From contig JANNGZ010000245.1 in the NCBI GenBank assembly GCA_031404155.1, positions 1 through 14,789 on the forward strand: a stretch of 14,789 bases of DNA. Reading direction: 5' to 3'. Below the pieces are notes generated by a model, which had not been told where the DNA came from, made no database searches, and saw only the letters and a list, made by a program, of their open reading frames with translations. The position numbers and the translations under genes were made by a program. The DNA comes from JANNGZ01 sp031404155. GTDB lineage: Bacteria > Pseudomonadota > Gammaproteobacteria > Burkholderiales > Burkholderiaceae_C. Shown here piece by piece: positions 13,753 to 14,789 of the stretch (its first letter is position 1; each line of letters starts with the position of its first letter).

Positions 13753-14412
13753 ATGACCCAGGACGAACTGAAGATTCTTGTGGGCCGCGCCGCGGTGGCG
13801 CATGTGGTGCCCGACAGCATCGTCGGCGTGGGCACCGGCTCTACGGTGAACCGCTTCATCGACGCCCTGGCCACGATGCGCGGGCGCATTCGCGGCGCGG
13901 TGTCGAGTTCCCTGGCCAGCACCGAGCGCCTCATGGCCCTGGGCATACCGGTGTTCGACGCCAACCAGGTGGAGCGCATACCGGTCTACGTCGACGGCGC
14001 CGACGAGATCGACAACCACGGCTTCATGATCAAGGGCGGCGGCGCCGCGCTCACCCGCGAGAAGGTGGTGGCCGACCTGGCGGAGCGCTTCATCTGCATC
14101 GCCGATGAGTCAAAACTGGTGCGCGTGCTCGGCCACTTCGCACTGCCGGTGGAGGTGATCCCGATAGCAGTGGCGCAGGTGATCCGGCGCTTCAAGGCGC
14201 TCGGCGGCAACGCCACGGTGCGGGCCGGCGTGAGCACCGACAACGGCAACCCGGTGCTCGACGTGCGCGGCCTGTCGATCACCGACCCGCTGGCGATGGA
14301 AACCGAAGTCAACCAATGGCCCGGCGTGGTCACCGTCGGCATCTTCGCGCGCCACAAGGCCAGCCTGTGCCTTCTGGGCACCACTCAAGGTGTGAGGACG
14401 CTGACGTTTTGA
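13753..14412 (+). CDS. rpiA: Ribose-5-phosphate isomerase A
   Basis: A 219-residue enzyme that interconverts ribose 5-phosphate and ribulose 5-phosphate in the non-oxidative pentose phosphate pathway; a cytoplasmic homodimer. The phosphate loop GVGTGSTVNRF is at 25-35. The catalytic set matches the E. coli enzyme even in numbering: Asp81 and Asp84 in DGADEID, Lys94 in IKGGGAALTREK, and Glu103 as the general base. Length matches the family. ATG 13753 is the only sensible start; the ribosome binding site is weak. It is divergent from pyrD, and the shared 62-base gap must hold both promoters, though I see no clear boxes. Downstream is a series of hairpins. Confidence 0.97.
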   Translation: MTQDELKILVGRAAVAHVVPDSIVGVGTGSTVNRFIDALATMRGRIRGAVSSSLASTERLMALGIPVFDANQVERIPVYVDGADEIDNHGFMIKGGGAALTREKVVADLAERFICIADESKLVRVLGHFALPVEVIPIAVAQVIRRFKALGGNATVRAGVSTDNGNPVLDVRGLSITDPLAMETEVNQWPGVVTVGIFARHKASLCLLGTTQGVRTLTF

Positions 14413-14425
14413 GCGCCCCCAGGGC

Positions 14426-14455
14426 CGGGCTGCGCCCAGCCCGCCCCCGCGGGGG
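14426..14455 (+). terminator. GC-rich hairpin pair downstream of rpiA
   Basis: CGGGCTG-cgcc-CAGCCCG (14426-14443) is directly followed by the 12-base palindrome CCCCCGCGGGGG (14444-14455). They begin 13 bases after the rpiA stop. There is no T-tract, so if they end transcription it would be with Rho, or they may protect the 3' end. Confidence 0.35.
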
Positions 14456-14456
14456 A

Positions 14457-14490
14457 TCAAGGAACTCGGGAGCGGCCCTTCGTTCCTTGA
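14457..14490. repeat. Nine-base-pair inverted repeat next to the palindromic element
   Basis: TCAAGGAAC (14457-14465) and GTTCCTTGA (14482-14490) are perfect reverse complements around a 16-base loop. The right arm overlaps the end of repeat copy 2. GAGCGCCCCCAGG occurs on both sides of this hairpin (from 14411 and from 14491), so part of the element is duplicated here. Confidence 0.7.
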
Positions 14491-14571
14491 GAGCGCCCCC
14501 AGGCCGACGACTACATCGTCCGCCCCCCGAGGTGGTATGAGCAAAGTGGCAGAGCCACATTTGCTCATGAG
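14486..14571 (-). repeat. Two-hairpin palindromic repeat, copy 2 (intergenic)
   Basis: This is the reverse-orientation copy of the element at 8016-8098. The 32-base palindrome at 14537-14568 is identical to copy 1. The second hairpin is GACGA-ctaca-TCGTC (14506-14520), with a different sequence from copy 1 but in the same place. Both copies share the CTCTCAAG end. Confidence 0.85.
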
Positions 14572-14789
14572 CGTCGCGGGAGCGAAGCCGACTGCGGCGC
14601 TGTACTCCGCTCATGTCCCCCAATGCCGGCCTGCGGCCAGCATCTCCTCCTAATACTCTTCATAGGCTCCCGTCGCGCTGAAGGGAGCCCGTTCGGTTGA
14701 CCCCGTTCTCCCCCTTGGGACACCAAGCCCGCGGTAAAGACTGGGGCACCGAGCGGTTTCGACGCTGTAGCTCGAACGGTGTCTTGGGG
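14572..14789. other. Gene-free tail with further hairpins
   Basis: I see no supportable gene here. It holds an imperfect palindrome around 14622-14643 (GGCC-TGC-GGCC core), a perfect seven-pair hairpin GGCTCCC/GGGAGCC at 14665-14689, and a closed pairing of 14711-14724 with 14778-14789 (CCCC/GGGG and GACACC/GGTGTC). The reverse strand is open from the edge to about 14570, but its codon pattern is unconvincing. A structured RNA or the leader of a gene beyond the window are possibilities. Confidence 0.4.

Noticed and set aside
14110..14568. Reverse-strand frame beginning MSKCGSATLL
   Set aside because: The start lies in the repeat hairpin and most of the frame is antisense to rpiA. The same peptide start appears in copy 1, showing it is repeat-derived.
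14330..14623. Reverse-strand open frame of 97 codons downstream of rpiA
   Set aside because: It runs through the palindromic repeat and antisense to the rpiA end. Its residues are the translated repeat, and no family features appear.
14572..14789. Tail as the 5' part of a group II intron on the reverse strand
   Set aside because: The hairpin followed by a stretch like CCTATGAAGAG is reminiscent of intron leaders, but no domain V, reverse transcriptase or boundary sequence is visible before rpiA. It is at most a remnant.

Overview
The window is about 14.8 kb of very GC-rich DNA, densely packed with genes. It reads as chromosome of a betaproteobacterium, most likely Burkholderiales of the Rubrivivax/Leptothrix/Methylibium kind. 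This rests on codon usage, on the style of the housekeeping genes (class 2 pyrD, rpiA, scoAB), and on a dispersed palindromic repeat of a type I recall from that group. No rRNA, tRNA, CRISPR array, integrase or transposase was found.

Layout, left to right. (1) A leftward operon at 1-1912: a hotdog-fold thioesterase, a short PAS-LuxR regulator, and an APH-like small-molecule kinase that runs off the left edge. The last two genes overlap by one base. (2) Divergent from it, a rightward scoA-scoB pair (2023-3367) for the two subunits of a 3-oxoacid CoA-transferase. (3) A leftward gene for an exported protein with a Met/Pro/Asn tandem repeat (3455-4357). (4) A rightward catabolic-looking cluster: VOC protein (4607-5140), alpha/beta hydrolase broken by a frameshift (5159-6281), and an MhpA-like FAD monooxygenase (6298-7941). 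(5) A rightward pair: a DUF4157 protein with two HExxH motifs (7974-9449), then a gamma-glutamyltransferase with a lipoprotein-like N-terminus (9446-11293), whose TTG start overlaps the previous stop. (6) Leftward GNAT acetyltransferase (11336-11857). (7) Leftward pyrD followed by a second GNAT gene that overlaps it by four bases (13690 down to 12084), with a likely terminator after it. (8) Rightward rpiA (13753-14412), then a gene-free tail of 377 bases rich in hairpins.

The most unusual content is in the middle. The DUF4157 protein belongs to a class often linked to extracellular contractile injection systems and polymorphic toxins. It carries a second, separate HExxH site in its C-terminal half and appears translationally coupled to a surface or periplasmic peptidase-like enzyme. 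Its reading frame also runs through a copy of a two-hairpin repeat; the second copy lies in inverted orientation downstream of rpiA. One hairpin is identical in both copies. The other keeps its position and pairing while its sequence differs, which points to selection on structure.

The remaining genes are ordinary: acetoacetate/ketone-body CoA activation, a probable aromatic-ring degradation cluster, pyrimidine synthesis and the pentose phosphate pathway.
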